From the NCBI GenBank assembly GCA_035541655.1, contig DATKMY010000096.1, positions 1-64,000 of the forward strand: a stretch of DNA of 64,000 bases, in the 5' to 3' direction. The stretch's first letter is position 1; every line of letters starts with the position of its first letter. The DNA is from CAIWHR01 sp035541655. Lineage in GTDB: Bacteria; Pseudomonadota; Gammaproteobacteria; Burkholderiales; Casimicrobiaceae. Shown here in pieces: positions 50,694-59,794 of this stretch. The notes beneath the pieces are model-generated. The model did not search any database, was not told the DNA's origin, and saw nothing but the letters and a program-made list of their open reading frames with translations. A program made the position numbers and the translations under genes.

Positions 50694-51522
50694 TCCGGTC
50701 GAGCGCGAGCCCCGGCGACGGCCGCGGCTCCGCGACGACGACGCCCGTTTCGCCCGGCGGCACGGCTTGCCCGCGCCGCAGCCAGCGGCGATCGAAGGCC
50801 GATTGCGCGATTCCCCATTTCATCAGGAACTGGCGGCCGCCGTCGTTCTTGCGGATCCTCGCCGTCGACACCTTCGCGAAGTGATAGAAGAGGCTCGAGC
50901 CGACACCGACGAAGACGCGGCAGCCTGCGTGCCACAGCTTCATCGCGAAATCGTTGTCGCTCCCCATGCCCGGCGAGAACTCGACGCTGTAGCCGCCGAT
51001 CTCGTGCCATGCGGCACGTGTCACGAGCGTGGGCGGCCATGTCGCGCCGAGCCAATCGCCGCGGACGAGCGCGGGTGCCTGCCGTGCGAATCCGCCGAGG
51101 TCGAAGCGCTCCGGATCGCGCCCGAGATCGGCGACCACGACGCAGGCGTTTCCGGTCGCCTCGGGCTCGACCATCGTCCCGGACAGCATGAACAGGCGGT
51201 GGCGGGCCACGCGCGCGAGCGCTGCGTCCAGCGCGACGTCCCAGCCCGGCGCCGCGACCATGTCGTCGTTCGCGTACATGACGTAATCGGTGCGCGCGAG
51301 GAGCGCCGCCCGGTTCAGCGCGTAGCAGATGCCGACGTTCTCGTCGCTCGCCGTGTGGTCGATGCGCTCGCGCTCGACCCAGTCGCGCGTTCCGTCGTCT
51401 CCGGCGTTGACATGGACGATGATCTGGTGCGGGCGCGTCGAATGACGGCGCAGGCTATCCACGCACAACCGCAGATAGCGCAGGTTGTTCCAGCTCGGGA
51501 TGACGATCGAGAACGGCTTCAC
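50662..51522 (-). CDS. Glycosyltransferase family 2 protein
   Basis: The 286-residue GT-A enzyme starts KPFSIVIPSWNNLRYLRLCVDSLRR and has a metal-binding MYANDDMVAAPGWD and the late GMGSDNDFAMKLWHAG. The transferred sugar is unknown. It starts with GTG overlapping the VanZ-like stop (GTGA). It probably modifies a surface glycan, like the convergent genes. Confidence 0.9.
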   Translation of the reverse strand: MKPFSIVIPSWNNLRYLRLCVDSLRRHSTRPHQIIVHVNAGDDGTRDWVERERIDHTASDENVGICYALNRAALLARTDYVMYANDDMVAAPGWDVALDAALARVARHRLFMLSGTMVEPEATGNACVVVADLGRDPERFDLGGFARQAPALVRGDWLGATWPPTLVTRAAWHEIGGYSVEFSPGMGSDNDFAMKLWHAGCRVFVGVGSSLFYHFAKVSTARIRKNDGGRQFLMKWGIAQSAFDRRWLRRGQAVPPGETGVVVAEPRPSPGLALDRIRSALKRRIG

Positions 51523-52598
51523 GTCGGCTCGCCCCATCCGGGGCGTCCGGCGAGCGCGAGCAGGAAGACGCTCGCAACGGCCGGCCAGAGCAGCAGCACC
51601 GTGTGCGTGAGTCCGTTGAAATTGAGCAGGTGCCCGTACGAGCGGTTGAAGAGCGCGATCGGCGCGCGCGCATAAACGAGGTCCGGCGCGAATAGCGTTG
51701 CGAGCAGCGACGAGAGCAGCGCGATCGCCGCGAGCGTGACCTGCGCGGGCCGAGGCAGCCAGATCGCCATCGACAGGAGCAGCGACCCCGCGGCCACTCC
51801 GAGCGACACGCCGGGGGTGAGCCAGTTCTCCCACGCCGCAGGCTTGAGCAGCACCGCGGCGGCCATCCCTTTGACGAGGGCCGCGGCGCCGATCAGCAGC
51901 AGCGCTGCCCCGGCGACGTAGCGGCGCTCGCGCAGCAGCAGCGCGAGGAAGAGGCCGACGCCGACGAGCTGGAACGCGCTGTGCGCGCCTTCGACGAGCG
52001 TCGCCGCGACATCCGGCTCGGGAAGCGACACGCCCGGCCGCGGCGCGAGGTCGTACATCGTGGCGAACAGCGGAATGCCCGGATTCACCTGAACGGCGAC
52101 CCAGATCGCAAGCAGCGCGAGACCGAGATCGCCCACGGTTCCGGGGAGGAACCAGCGCTGGCGCGCTGCAGCGATCGCAGCTTTCGCCGCGTCCGAGCGA
52201 GCGAACGCGACCGCGACCGCCGCGCCCGCGGTGGCGCCCCCGGTGTTCGCAAGGAGGTCGGCGACGCTCGCGTCGCGCGTGGGCAGATACATCTGCAGCC
52301 ATTCCATCGTGAACGAAAGGAAAGCGGCGGCGGCGATCGCGGCGGCGAGACGCGCCGGCGGCCGCATCCGGCGCGGGACCAGCGCGACGAAGAATCCGAA
52401 CGGCACGTACGCGAGGAGGTTCGTGACGACGTCGTAGCGGATCCACTTCGGCGGCCACGGAGCGAACAGGTAAAACGGCGTCGCCGGCGGCGGCGACATC
52501 CAGGGCGAGAACGGCTGCAGGCTCGCGTAGACGATCGCCAGGCCGTAGAGCGTCGCGAGAAAATGCGGAAGGCGCGAGTGCGTGCGTGGTGTCGCCAC
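51519..52598 (-). CDS. VanZ-like family membrane protein
   Basis: The 359-residue protein has about nine membrane helices. The N-terminal half carries the VanZ-like features: IVYASLQPFSPW, VVTNLLAYVPFGFFVAL, SFTMEWLQMYLPTRDASVADLLANTGGA. The C-terminal half has further hydrophobic helices. Function is unknown, but family members are found near glycan genes. It starts with GTG and is translated together with the GT2 gene. Confidence 0.87.
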   Translation of the reverse strand: MATPRTHSRLPHFLATLYGLAIVYASLQPFSPWMSPPPATPFYLFAPWPPKWIRYDVVTNLLAYVPFGFFVALVPRRMRPPARLAAAIAAAAFLSFTMEWLQMYLPTRDASVADLLANTGGATAGAAVAVAFARSDAAKAAIAAARQRWFLPGTVGDLGLALLAIWVAVQVNPGIPLFATMYDLAPRPGVSLPEPDVAATLVEGAHSAFQLVGVGLFLALLLRERRYVAGAALLLIGAAALVKGMAAAVLLKPAAWENWLTPGVSLGVAAGSLLLSMAIWLPRPAQVTLAAIALLSSLLATLFAPDLVYARAPIALFNRSYGHLLNFNGLTHTVLLLWPAVASVFLLALAGRPGWGEPT

Positions 52599-52655
52599 GG
52601 CGACGGCGGTCGCTTCGCGAGCGCACGCCGCGCTACGCGCCTCCGACCCTCCCTG

Positions 52656-53726
52656 TCAACGACCGGCTTTGATCTCGGTCCACAGCTTGTTGCGCAGGCG
52701 TCGCTGCGGTCCGGTCAGGTCCTGCAGCTGCTCGAGCTTTGCCGCGACCGCCTTGTCGGGAAAGATCGCCGGGTTGTGGAGGATCTCGGGCTTGATGTAC
52801 TTGACGGCATCCATGTTCGGGTTGCCGGAGCCGATCAGGTTGGTGACTCCCTCGGCCGAGTTCTTGCCCTCGAGCATGAAGTTCATGAACTTGAGCGCGA
52901 GGTCGGCGCGCGGCGCATCCTTGGCGATCACCATGTTGTCGACGGCAAGCACCGCGCCTTCCTTCGGCATTCCCTGCAGGATCTTGAACGGCCTTCCCGC
53001 GGCCTGCGCGTCGAGGTTCGCCTGGAAGATGTCGTTCGAATAGCCGTGCACGAGCCAGATGTTGCCGACGGTGAGCTCCTTGATGTAGGACGATGCGTTG
53101 AACGCCGCCCAGTAGGGCTTCGCCTTCTTGATGAGCGCGGCGGCTTCGTCCCAATGCTTGGGATCGACGTCGTTCACCGAGTAGCCGAGGTACTTGAGCG
53201 CCGCGGCGAAGAGCTCGTTGGCGCTGTCGAGCACGGTGACGCGGCCCTTGACCTTCTCGAGGTACTTCGGGTCGAAGATCACCGCCCACGTGTCGGTGGG
53301 GAGCCCGAGCTCCTTTATCTTCTGGTCGTTGTAGCCGATGATCGTCGTCGACATCGCGTAGGGCACCGAGTACTTGTTGCCGGGATCGAACGACGTATTG
53401 AGGTAGCGCGGGTCGATGTTCTTCAGGTTGGGGATCGCGCTCTTGTCGAGGGGCTTCAGCTTGCCGCTCTTGATCAGCGCCTGCACTGCGTTCGACGTCG
53501 GAACGTACATGTCGTACCCCTTGGCGCCGGCGGCGAGCTTCGCGAGGAGCTCCTCGTTGTCCGAGTAGTACGTCTGAACGACGGTGCACTTGCACTGGTC
53601 CTCGAAGAGCTTCACCGTCTCCGGGGCGAGATAGTTGTTCCAGTTGTACAGATGGAACTCGTCCTTGGCGGCGGACGCGGTGGCCGCGAACGCGAGCGAT
53701 GCGAGCAGCAGAACGAGACGGTTCAT
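52656..53726 (-). CDS. potD: Spermidine/putrescine-binding periplasmic protein
   Basis: The 356-residue binding protein has a signal peptide ending ASAA (about residue 19). Polyamine-binding family features are LYNWNNYLAPETVKLFEDQ, YDMYVPTSNAVQALIKSGKL, SVPYAMSTTIIGYNDQK and WLVHGYSNDIFQA. The ATG overlaps the potC stop (ATGA). It is the last gene of the potABCD operon. Putrescine-specific (PotF-like) binding is an alternative. Confidence 0.93.
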   Translation of the reverse strand: MNRLVLLLASLAFAATASAAKDEFHLYNWNNYLAPETVKLFEDQCKCTVVQTYYSDNEELLAKLAAGAKGYDMYVPTSNAVQALIKSGKLKPLDKSAIPNLKNIDPRYLNTSFDPGNKYSVPYAMSTTIIGYNDQKIKELGLPTDTWAVIFDPKYLEKVKGRVTVLDSANELFAAALKYLGYSVNDVDPKHWDEAAALIKKAKPYWAAFNASSYIKELTVGNIWLVHGYSNDIFQANLDAQAAGRPFKILQGMPKEGAVLAVDNMVIAKDAPRADLALKFMNFMLEGKNSAEGVTNLIGSGNPNMDAVKYIKPEILHNPAIFPDKAVAAKLEQLQDLTGPQRRLRNKLWTEIKAGR

Positions 53727-54508
53727 GGTCCCTCCGATTGGGCGCCGACGAGGCCGGGCGACAGCCTCGAGGCGATGATGATAAGCGCGAGCGTCAGCAG
53801 CATCAACAGCGACGATACCGCGTTCACCTCGGGCGTGACCGCGATCTTGATCATCGAGTAGATCTGCAGCGGCAGCGTCACGGTGCCGGCGCCCGCGGTG
53901 AAGAACGTGATGACGAAGTCGTCGATCGACAGCGTGAACGCCATCAGCGCGCCGGCGATGACGCCCGGCATGATCAGCGGCAGCGTCACGTAGCGGAACG
54001 CTGCCCACGGCGTCGCGCCGCAGTCGCGCGCGGCTTCGGTCAGGCTCTCGTCCATTCCCGCGAGGCGTGCACGCACGACGATCGCGACGAAGCCGATGCA
54101 GAACGCGATGTGCGCGAGCGTCACCGAGACGAGCCCGAGCGTGAAGTTGACGAGCACGAAGAAGATGAGGAGCGACACGCCCATCAGGATCTCGGGGATC
54201 GCGATCGGCGCGAGGACGAGCAGCGGAAGCAGCCGCAGCTTGTAGCGGTACATCGCGACTCCGGCCATCGTGCCGAGCGTCGTCGAGACGACGCTTGCGG
54301 TGAGCGCGATCGCGAGCGAGTTGCCGGCGGCGGTGAGCATCTCGTCGTTGTGGAAGAGCTTGTCGTACCACTCGAGCGTGAAGCCCACCCACTCGGCGTT
54401 CAACCGCGAGTTGTTGAACGAATAGACGATGACGATGACCAGCGGGATGTAGAGGAATGCGTACCCGACCCCCGCGGCGACCCACAGCGCGATCGGCCGC
54501 CTACGCAC
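53723..54508 (-). CDS. potC: Spermidine/putrescine ABC transporter permease PotC
   Basis: The 261-residue permease has six membrane helices and the EAA loop MDESLTEAARDCGATPWAAFRYVTLPLIMPGVIAG. FTLSIDDFVITFF is typical of PotC/PotI. The start overlaps the potB end by 8 bases. Confidence 0.94.
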   Translation of the reverse strand: MRRRPIALWVAAGVGYAFLYIPLVIVIVYSFNNSRLNAEWVGFTLEWYDKLFHNDEMLTAAGNSLAIALTASVVSTTLGTMAGVAMYRYKLRLLPLLVLAPIAIPEILMGVSLLIFFVLVNFTLGLVSVTLAHIAFCIGFVAIVVRARLAGMDESLTEAARDCGATPWAAFRYVTLPLIMPGVIAGALMAFTLSIDDFVITFFTAGAGTVTLPLQIYSMIKIAVTPEVNAVSSLLMLLTLALIIIASRLSPGLVGAQSEGP

Positions 54509-55439
54509 GTGCGCTCGTCGCCGAAGACGGCGTTCCGAGGTTGCGCCGCCCGACCCACGCGGCGAGTCCGGCGATCACGACCGCGGCGACCGTCAGCACG
54601 ATCGACAGCACGCTGCCGAACGGCCAGTCGCGCGTTTCGAGGAACTGCTGCTTGATGACGTTGCCGATCAGGCTGTCGTCGGGGCCGCCGAGGATGTCGG
54701 GAATCGCGAAGATGCCGAGCGCCGGGATGAAGACGAGCGCGGCGCCCGCGTAGACCCCGGGGAGTGACAGCGGAAACGTGATCCGCCAGAACCGCTGCCA
54801 GGCTCCAGCACCGAGGTCCTGCGCGGCGTCGAGCAGCGCCTGGTCGTGCTTCTCGAGGTTCGCGTAGAGCGGCAGCACCATGAACGGCAGGTGCACGTAG
54901 ACGAGGCAGACGAGCACCGCGAACGAGCTGAACAGCAGCGGCACTGGCTCGTGGCCGAAGAATCCGAGCACGCCATTCACGCCGCGAGCGAGCGCGGCCT
55001 GAGGCCCCAGGATGATCATCCAGGCGTAGATGCGGATCAGGAAATTGCTCCAGAACGGCAGGATCACGAGGAGCAGCAGCAGGTTGCGATGCTTCCTGCC
55101 GCTCCGCGCGACGAGGGAAGCGAGCGGATAGCCGAGCGCGAGGCAGAGCAGCGTGGTGAGCAGCGCGTACCAGACCGACTTCAGGAACACCTGCGCGTAC
55201 ACGGCCTCGGTGAAGAATCGGGCGTAGCTCTCGACGTTCAGGTCGAGTTTGCCGCTCTCGTCGACGAGCGGCGCGAGGCCGCCGAAATCGCCGGGCGAGC
55301 GAAACGACGCGAGCACCATGATCAGCGTCGGGATCGCGAAGAAGACGAGGAGGTAGACGAGCGGCGGCCCGCTCACCAGCCATTTGCCGAGATTGCCGCT
55401 GCGCGCCTTGAGAGCCACGGCTACTCGCGCCCTCCCCAC
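54501..55439 (-). CDS. potB: Spermidine/putrescine ABC transporter permease PotB
   Basis: The 312-residue permease with six membrane helices has the EAA loop LLDAAQDLGAGAWQRFWRITFPLSLPGVYAGAALVF. A GTG start at 55439 is given; a second GTG at 55418 follows GGGGAGGG and could be the real start. The 88 bases between potA and potB contain no gene. Confidence 0.92.
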   Translation of the reverse strand: MGRARVAVALKARSGNLGKWLVSGPPLVYLLVFFAIPTLIMVLASFRSPGDFGGLAPLVDESGKLDLNVESYARFFTEAVYAQVFLKSVWYALLTTLLCLALGYPLASLVARSGRKHRNLLLLLVILPFWSNFLIRIYAWMIILGPQAALARGVNGVLGFFGHEPVPLLFSSFAVLVCLVYVHLPFMVLPLYANLEKHDQALLDAAQDLGAGAWQRFWRITFPLSLPGVYAGAALVFIPALGIFAIPDILGGPDDSLIGNVIKQQFLETRDWPFGSVLSIVLTVAAVVIAGLAAWVGRRNLGTPSSATSARA

Positions 55440-55527
55440 GCCTCTCGTTTGAGCACGCTATGCGCCGCCGGGCGCCGCTCGATCGCGCGCCGACGTGCCC
55501 TTCGGGCCCTGGCTCTGGCCGCCGCGC

Positions 55528-56613
55528 TCATTCGCCGATGAAGTGCCCGGCAGCCACGGCCCAGCTCACCTCGACCGCGTCGCCGACGTCGAGGAACTTC
55601 GCGCGTCCGCTCGCCGAGTTCGCGAGCAGCGCCTCGATCCTTTCGCCGCCGGGCGTCTGCACCTTGTAGACGGTGACGTCACCCATGTAGAGCATCTCTG
55701 CGACGGTGCCGCCGTAGTGATTGTCGGGCGTGTCGGACGCCGCAGCGGCCGCGATGCGAATCTTCTCCGGCCGCAGCGCGACCGTCCCGGAGCTCCCGGC
55801 AGCGATCGGCGTCTCCGCGGCAACCCGCACCGGCCCGAGGCCGGGGACGTCGAGCGTGACGATGCCTCCCGCGTTGGATGCCACGGGGCCGGAGAGCAGA
55901 TTGCAATGACCGATGAAATCGGCGACGAAGCGCGTCCGCGGAAAGCCGTAGATCCGCGAGGGCTCGTCCTCCTGCTCGACGTGGCCCGCGTTCATCACCG
56001 CGATCCGGTGCGAGAGCGCGAGCGCCTCGGTCTGGTCATGCGTCACGTACACGAACGTGATGCCGACCTCCTTCTGCAGGTTGATGAGCTCGATCTGCAT
56101 GTCCTCGCGCAGCTTCGCGTCGAGCGCGGCGAGCGGCTCGTCGAGGAGCAGCACCGTCGGATGAGTCACCAGCGCACGCGCGATCGCCACGCGCTGCTTC
56201 TGTCCTCCCGAGAGCTCGTGCGGATAGCGCTTGCCGAAGCCGGTGAGCCGCACGTCCTCGAGGGCTGCGGCGACCTTCGCCGGGATCTCTGGGCCGGGAG
56301 TCTTCGCCATCTTGAGCGGAAACGCGACGTTGCCCTCGACGGTCATGTGCGGGAACAACGCGTAGCTCTGGAACACGGTGCGCACCGGGCGGTCTTCGGG
56401 CGGCCGGTCGGCGAGATCGGTTCCGTTCAGGAAGATGCTGCCTGCGTCGGGAAGGTCGAAGCCCGCGATCATCCGCAGGAGCGTCGTCTTGCCGCAGCCC
56501 GACGGCCCGAGCAGGGTGAAGAACTCGCCTGCTTCGATCGAAAGGCTCACGCGGTCGACCGCAGTGAAATCGCCGAAGCGGCGCGTCACGTTGCGGATTT
56601 CGAGGAGCGACAT
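55528..56613 (-). CDS. potA: Spermidine/putrescine ABC transporter ATPase PotA
   Basis: The 361-residue ATPase has Walker A GPSGCGKTT, Q-loop VFQSYALFPH, signature LSGGQKQRVAIARAL, Walker B LLLDEPLAALD, the switch THDQTEALALSHRI and a C-terminal TOBE domain (about 280-361). It powers polyamine uptake with PotBCD and is the first gene of that minus-strand operon. Confidence 0.95.
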   Translation of the reverse strand: MSLLEIRNVTRRFGDFTAVDRVSLSIEAGEFFTLLGPSGCGKTTLLRMIAGFDLPDAGSIFLNGTDLADRPPEDRPVRTVFQSYALFPHMTVEGNVAFPLKMAKTPGPEIPAKVAAALEDVRLTGFGKRYPHELSGGQKQRVAIARALVTHPTVLLLDEPLAALDAKLREDMQIELINLQKEVGITFVYVTHDQTEALALSHRIAVMNAGHVEQEDEPSRIYGFPRTRFVADFIGHCNLLSGPVASNAGGIVTLDVPGLGPVRVAAETPIAAGSSGTVALRPEKIRIAAAAASDTPDNHYGGTVAEMLYMGDVTVYKVQTPGGERIEALLANSASGRAKFLDVGDAVEVSWAVAAGHFIGE

Positions 56614-56695
56614 CGGCGAGGCGGGGAGGCACGCGAGCGGATTCCGTTGCCAGCGGCGGATTGTATAGCAACACCGCGGCGCGACACCGGCGCCG

Positions 56696-58231
56696 CTAGC
56701 CCGCGCCGATCTTCCAGAGCACCACGCTCGTGGCGATCGCGAGGAGCACCGCGATCAGCGTGAGCAGGCGGTTCTGCGTCCGCTGCGCCTCGGTCAGCTC
56801 CCGCATCGCGACATCGGAGGCCGCGCGCTGCGCGGTCAACCGCTGGTGGATGAGGCGCGGGAGCTCGGGGAGCGCGTCGACGATGTAGGGCGCCTCGGCG
56901 AGGAGGCGGCGCCGCAGCGCGGGCAGTCCGATCCGGTCCTGCATCCAGCGCTCGAGGAACGGCATCGCCGTCACCCAGAGGTCGAGGTTGGGGTCGAGCT
57001 CGCGGCCGAGACCTTCGATGTTGAGCAGCGTCTTCTGCAGCAGCACGAGCTGCGGCTGGATCTCGACGTTGAACCGGCGCGACGCGCGGAAGAGCTGCAG
57101 CAGCACGCGGCCGAGCGAGATCTCGGAGAGCGGCCGATCGAAGACCGGCTCGAGCACCGCGCGGATCTCCGCCTCGAGCTCGTCGACGCGCGTGTCGGCG
57201 GGCACCCACCCCGACTCGAGGTGCGCGGTCGCGACCCGGTGGTAGTCGCGGCGGAAGAACGCGAGGAAGTTCTGCGCGAGATAGCTCTGATCGCGCTCGG
57301 AGAGCGTTCCCATGATGCCGAAGTCGACGGCGATGTACTTGCCGTGATGCGGGCCGCCGATCGCGACGAAGATGTTTCCGGGATGCATGTCGGCGTGGAA
57401 GTAGCCGTCGCGGAACACCTGCGTGAAGAACACTTCGACGCCGGCGCGCGCGAGGCGCGGGATGTCCACGGCCGCTTCGCGCAGCCGATCGATCTGGCCG
57501 ATCGGAATGCCGGACATCCGCTCCATCACCATGACTTCGGAGCCGCTGTAGTCCCAGTGCACGGCCGGGACGAGCAAGAGCGGCGAGTGCTGGAAGTTGC
57601 GCCGGAGCTGCGAGCAGTTGGCCGCCTCGCGCGAGAGATCGAGCTCGTCGTTGATCGTCTTCTCGAACTCGGCGATCACGGCGCGCGGCCGCAGCCGCTT
57701 GCCGTCGGACCACAGGCGCTCCATAAGCCAGGCGCCGGTGTGCATCAACGCGATGTCCTTCGCGATCACGCTCGCGATCGCGGGACGCAGCACCTTGACG
57801 GCGACGGGCGTGCCGTCCGGCAGCTCGGCGAAGTGCACCTGCGCGACCGAAGCGCTCGCTGTCGGTTCAGCGTCGAACGCGCGGAACACGGCCTCGAGGG
57901 GCCGACCGTAGAAGCGGTTGAGCGTCGCGACCACCTGGTCCGACGGAAACGGCGGCACGTTGTCCTGCAGCTTGGCGAGTGCGTCCGCGATGTCGGGCGG
58001 CAGGATGTCGCGGCGCGTCGACAGCATCTGGCCGAACTTGACGAAGATCGGCCCGAGATCCTGGAGGGCGAGGCGCAGGCGCTCGCCCCGAGGGGCGGAC
58101 GTGTCGCGCCAGAAGGTGAGCGCCCGCGCGATCGGCCGGACCGCACGAAACCGCTCGTGGCCGGTCAGAAACTCGTCGAGCCCGTACTTGAGCGCGACGT
58201 ACTGGATCCGGGCGAGGCGCAGAAGGCGCAT
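56696..58231 (-). CDS. ubiB: Ubiquinone biosynthesis protein UbiB
   Basis: UbiB is an atypical kinase/ATPase of the ABC1/ADCK family that assists ubiquinone biosynthesis. The 511-residue protein has the KxGQ signature KFGQMLSTRRDILPPDIADALAKLQDNVPPF, the Ala-rich loop ASASVAQVHFAEL, the HADMHPGNIFV and DFGIMG motifs, and two C-terminal membrane helices. The ATG at 58231 (MRLLRLARIQYVALKYGLDEFL) is the usual family start; longer readings are not supported. Confidence 0.95.
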   Translation of the reverse strand: MRLLRLARIQYVALKYGLDEFLTGHERFRAVRPIARALTFWRDTSAPRGERLRLALQDLGPIFVKFGQMLSTRRDILPPDIADALAKLQDNVPPFPSDQVVATLNRFYGRPLEAVFRAFDAEPTASASVAQVHFAELPDGTPVAVKVLRPAIASVIAKDIALMHTGAWLMERLWSDGKRLRPRAVIAEFEKTINDELDLSREAANCSQLRRNFQHSPLLLVPAVHWDYSGSEVMVMERMSGIPIGQIDRLREAAVDIPRLARAGVEVFFTQVFRDGYFHADMHPGNIFVAIGGPHHGKYIAVDFGIMGTLSERDQSYLAQNFLAFFRRDYHRVATAHLESGWVPADTRVDELEAEIRAVLEPVFDRPLSEISLGRVLLQLFRASRRFNVEIQPQLVLLQKTLLNIEGLGRELDPNLDLWVTAMPFLERWMQDRIGLPALRRRLLAEAPYIVDALPELPRLIHQRLTAQRAASDVAMRELTEAQRTQNRLLTLIAVLLAIATSVVLWKIGAG

Positions 58232-58421
58232 CCCCCTGATTGTAAGGGAAACGTCTTTCCGCTCTCGGACCGCAAGGCTTGTCGACGAACTGGCGGGCAT
58301 GCTCGTTGCTTCGTGTGACATGAAGTCCGGCCGACGCGCGCTTTGTGCACAACAGGGGACCGCGAAGCGTTTGCGCTCACCGCCGCCTCTGCCGGACCCG
58401 GTTCACCGAGGGAGCAGCGCG

Positions 58422-59066
58422 ATGGTGGCGTTGGAGCGGCGGCAGTCGATCGGCGAGGAGATCGCGAACAGCCTGAGTCATGGCCTCGGGTTCGTCGCTG
58501 CGCTCGCCGCGGCTCCCGTTCTCATCGCCTCGACGGCGCAGCGCGGCCATGCGGTCAACGTCGTCGGGTCGGCGGTCTTCGCGACGACGATGGTGCTGCT
58601 CTATTGCGCATCGACCTTCTATCACGCGGTGCCGCACGAGCGCGCGAAGGCGCTGCTGCGCAAGCTCGACCACGGCGCGATCTACCTGCTGATTGCCGGA
58701 ACCTACACGCCGTTCACGCTCGGTGCGCTGAACGGGCCTCTCGGCTGGGTGCTGCTCGGCGTGGTCTGGAGTCTCGCCGTCGTCGGCGTCGCCCTGAAGG
58801 CCTTCGATCGCATCGAGCACCCTCTTGCCTCGCTGGGCCTCTACCTGCTGATGGGCTGGCTGTTCGTCGTCGCGGCGGAGCTGCTGGTGGAGCGCGTGGC
58901 GCTGCCGGGCCTGCTGCTGCTCGCGGGGGGCGGCTTTGCCTACATGGCGGGCATCGCGTTCTTCGCGACCGACGCGCGCATCCGCTACGGGCACTTCATC
59001 TGGCACCTCTTCGTGCTCGCCGGCACGAGCTGCCACTTCTTCGCGGTGCTCGGCTACGCGACGTGA
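58422..59066 (+). CDS. trhA: Hemolysin III/TrhA family membrane protein
   Basis: The 214-residue protein of the PAQR superfamily has seven membrane helices and the metal-site histidines in SHGLGF, CASTFYHAVPHE and HFIWHLFVLAGTSCHFFAVL. HlyIII proteins are linked to membrane fluidity or homeostasis rather than true hemolysis. GGAGC precedes the ATG. It lies alone on the plus strand between ubiJ and ubiB. Confidence 0.94.
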   Translation: MVALERRQSIGEEIANSLSHGLGFVAALAAAPVLIASTAQRGHAVNVVGSAVFATTMVLLYCASTFYHAVPHERAKALLRKLDHGAIYLLIAGTYTPFTLGALNGPLGWVLLGVVWSLAVVGVALKAFDRIEHPLASLGLYLLMGWLFVVAAELLVERVALPGLLLLAGGGFAYMAGIAFFATDARIRYGHFIWHLFVLAGTSCHFFAVLGYAT

Positions 59067-59076
59067 CGTCGGCGCG

Positions 59077-59117
59077 CCCGCGGATTCATCAACTATGTTG
59101 ACAAATTCATCCGCGGG
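59077..59117. terminator. Nested inverted repeat between convergent hlyIII-type gene and ubiJ
   Basis: The outer arms CCCGCGGAT (59077-59085) and ATCCGCGGG (59109-59117) pair over nine bases. Inside, TCAAC-TAT-GTTGA (59089-59101) is a 13-base palindrome. The location between two convergent stops suggests a bidirectional terminator. The inner palindrome also resembles a repressor site. Confidence 0.5.
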
Positions 59118-59168
59118 GCCGCGCGTCGCATAGGCCTCCGGCTTCGCGCGAACCGGGCGCCTTCCGGC

Positions 59169-59789
59169 TTACGCAGCGCGCGGACCTCGTTGCGCGAGCC
59201 GGGTCACGAGTGCATCGATGCGCGCCTCGATGGCGTCGACGCGCGCCGCGATCGCCGCCACATCGTCGCCGAAGCTCCGCGTGTCGATACGGGTCGCCGC
59301 GAACCGCAGCTCGTCGCGTGCGTAGCTCGCGATACTGTCCCCGACGCGTCCCGCGGCATACTCGGGAAAGGCGAGTAGTTTCCGCCCTGCATCGGCAGCG
59401 CGCTGACCGACGATTGGTCCCAGCGCCGCAGCGAAGGCGCGCTCGACGAACCACGGCAACGTTTCGGCGAGCCCTTTCAACGTTGCAGCCAGCGCGGCGT
59501 CGCCGTCGGCGACGACGAGCTCGTCCCAACGCTTCGGATTGGCCAGAAACGCGGGTAACGAAAGCGGCGAAAGCGCGAGCGTGACGTCCGGACGCGAGGC
59601 GTCGCGAAGCGCGGGCTCGAGCTTGCCCTCGCTGCCGATGCGTAGCCGCGTGGCCACCAGGCCGACGGCGACGGCGAATGTCCGGCCGGCATGCGCTGCG
59701 AGCGACGCCTGCGCCCAGGCTTCGCGCTCGAGCGCGCGGTTGGCGAGCGCGGGCGCGACAGCGGCCGGATCGAGGTCGATCGGTCTCAT
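59169..59789 (-). CDS. ubiJ: Ubiquinone biosynthesis accessory factor UbiJ
   Basis: UbiJ carries an SCP2 lipid-binding domain and helps assemble the ubiquinone biosynthetic complex. The 206-residue protein has an N-terminal ANRALEREAWAQASLAAHAGRTFAV, the SCP2 core with LALSPLSLPAFLANP and DGDAALAATLKGLAETLPW, and a C-terminal coiled coil (AAIAARVDAIEARIDALVTRL). The ATG at 59789 is used. It ends the ubiE, Tim44-like, ubiJ run. Confidence 0.9.
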   Translation of the reverse strand: MRPIDLDPAAVAPALANRALEREAWAQASLAAHAGRTFAVAVGLVATRLRIGSEGKLEPALRDASRPDVTLALSPLSLPAFLANPKRWDELVVADGDAALAATLKGLAETLPWFVERAFAAALGPIVGQRAADAGRKLLAFPEYAAGRVGDSIASYARDELRFAATRIDTRSFGDDVAAIAARVDAIEARIDALVTRLAQRGPRAA

Positions 59790-59794
59790 CGGCC

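Noticed and set aside
51981..53861. Plus-strand frame of over 600 codons opposite the VanZ-like gene and potD
   Set aside because: It spans two supported minus-strand genes and their junction, and its product has no domain-like segments.
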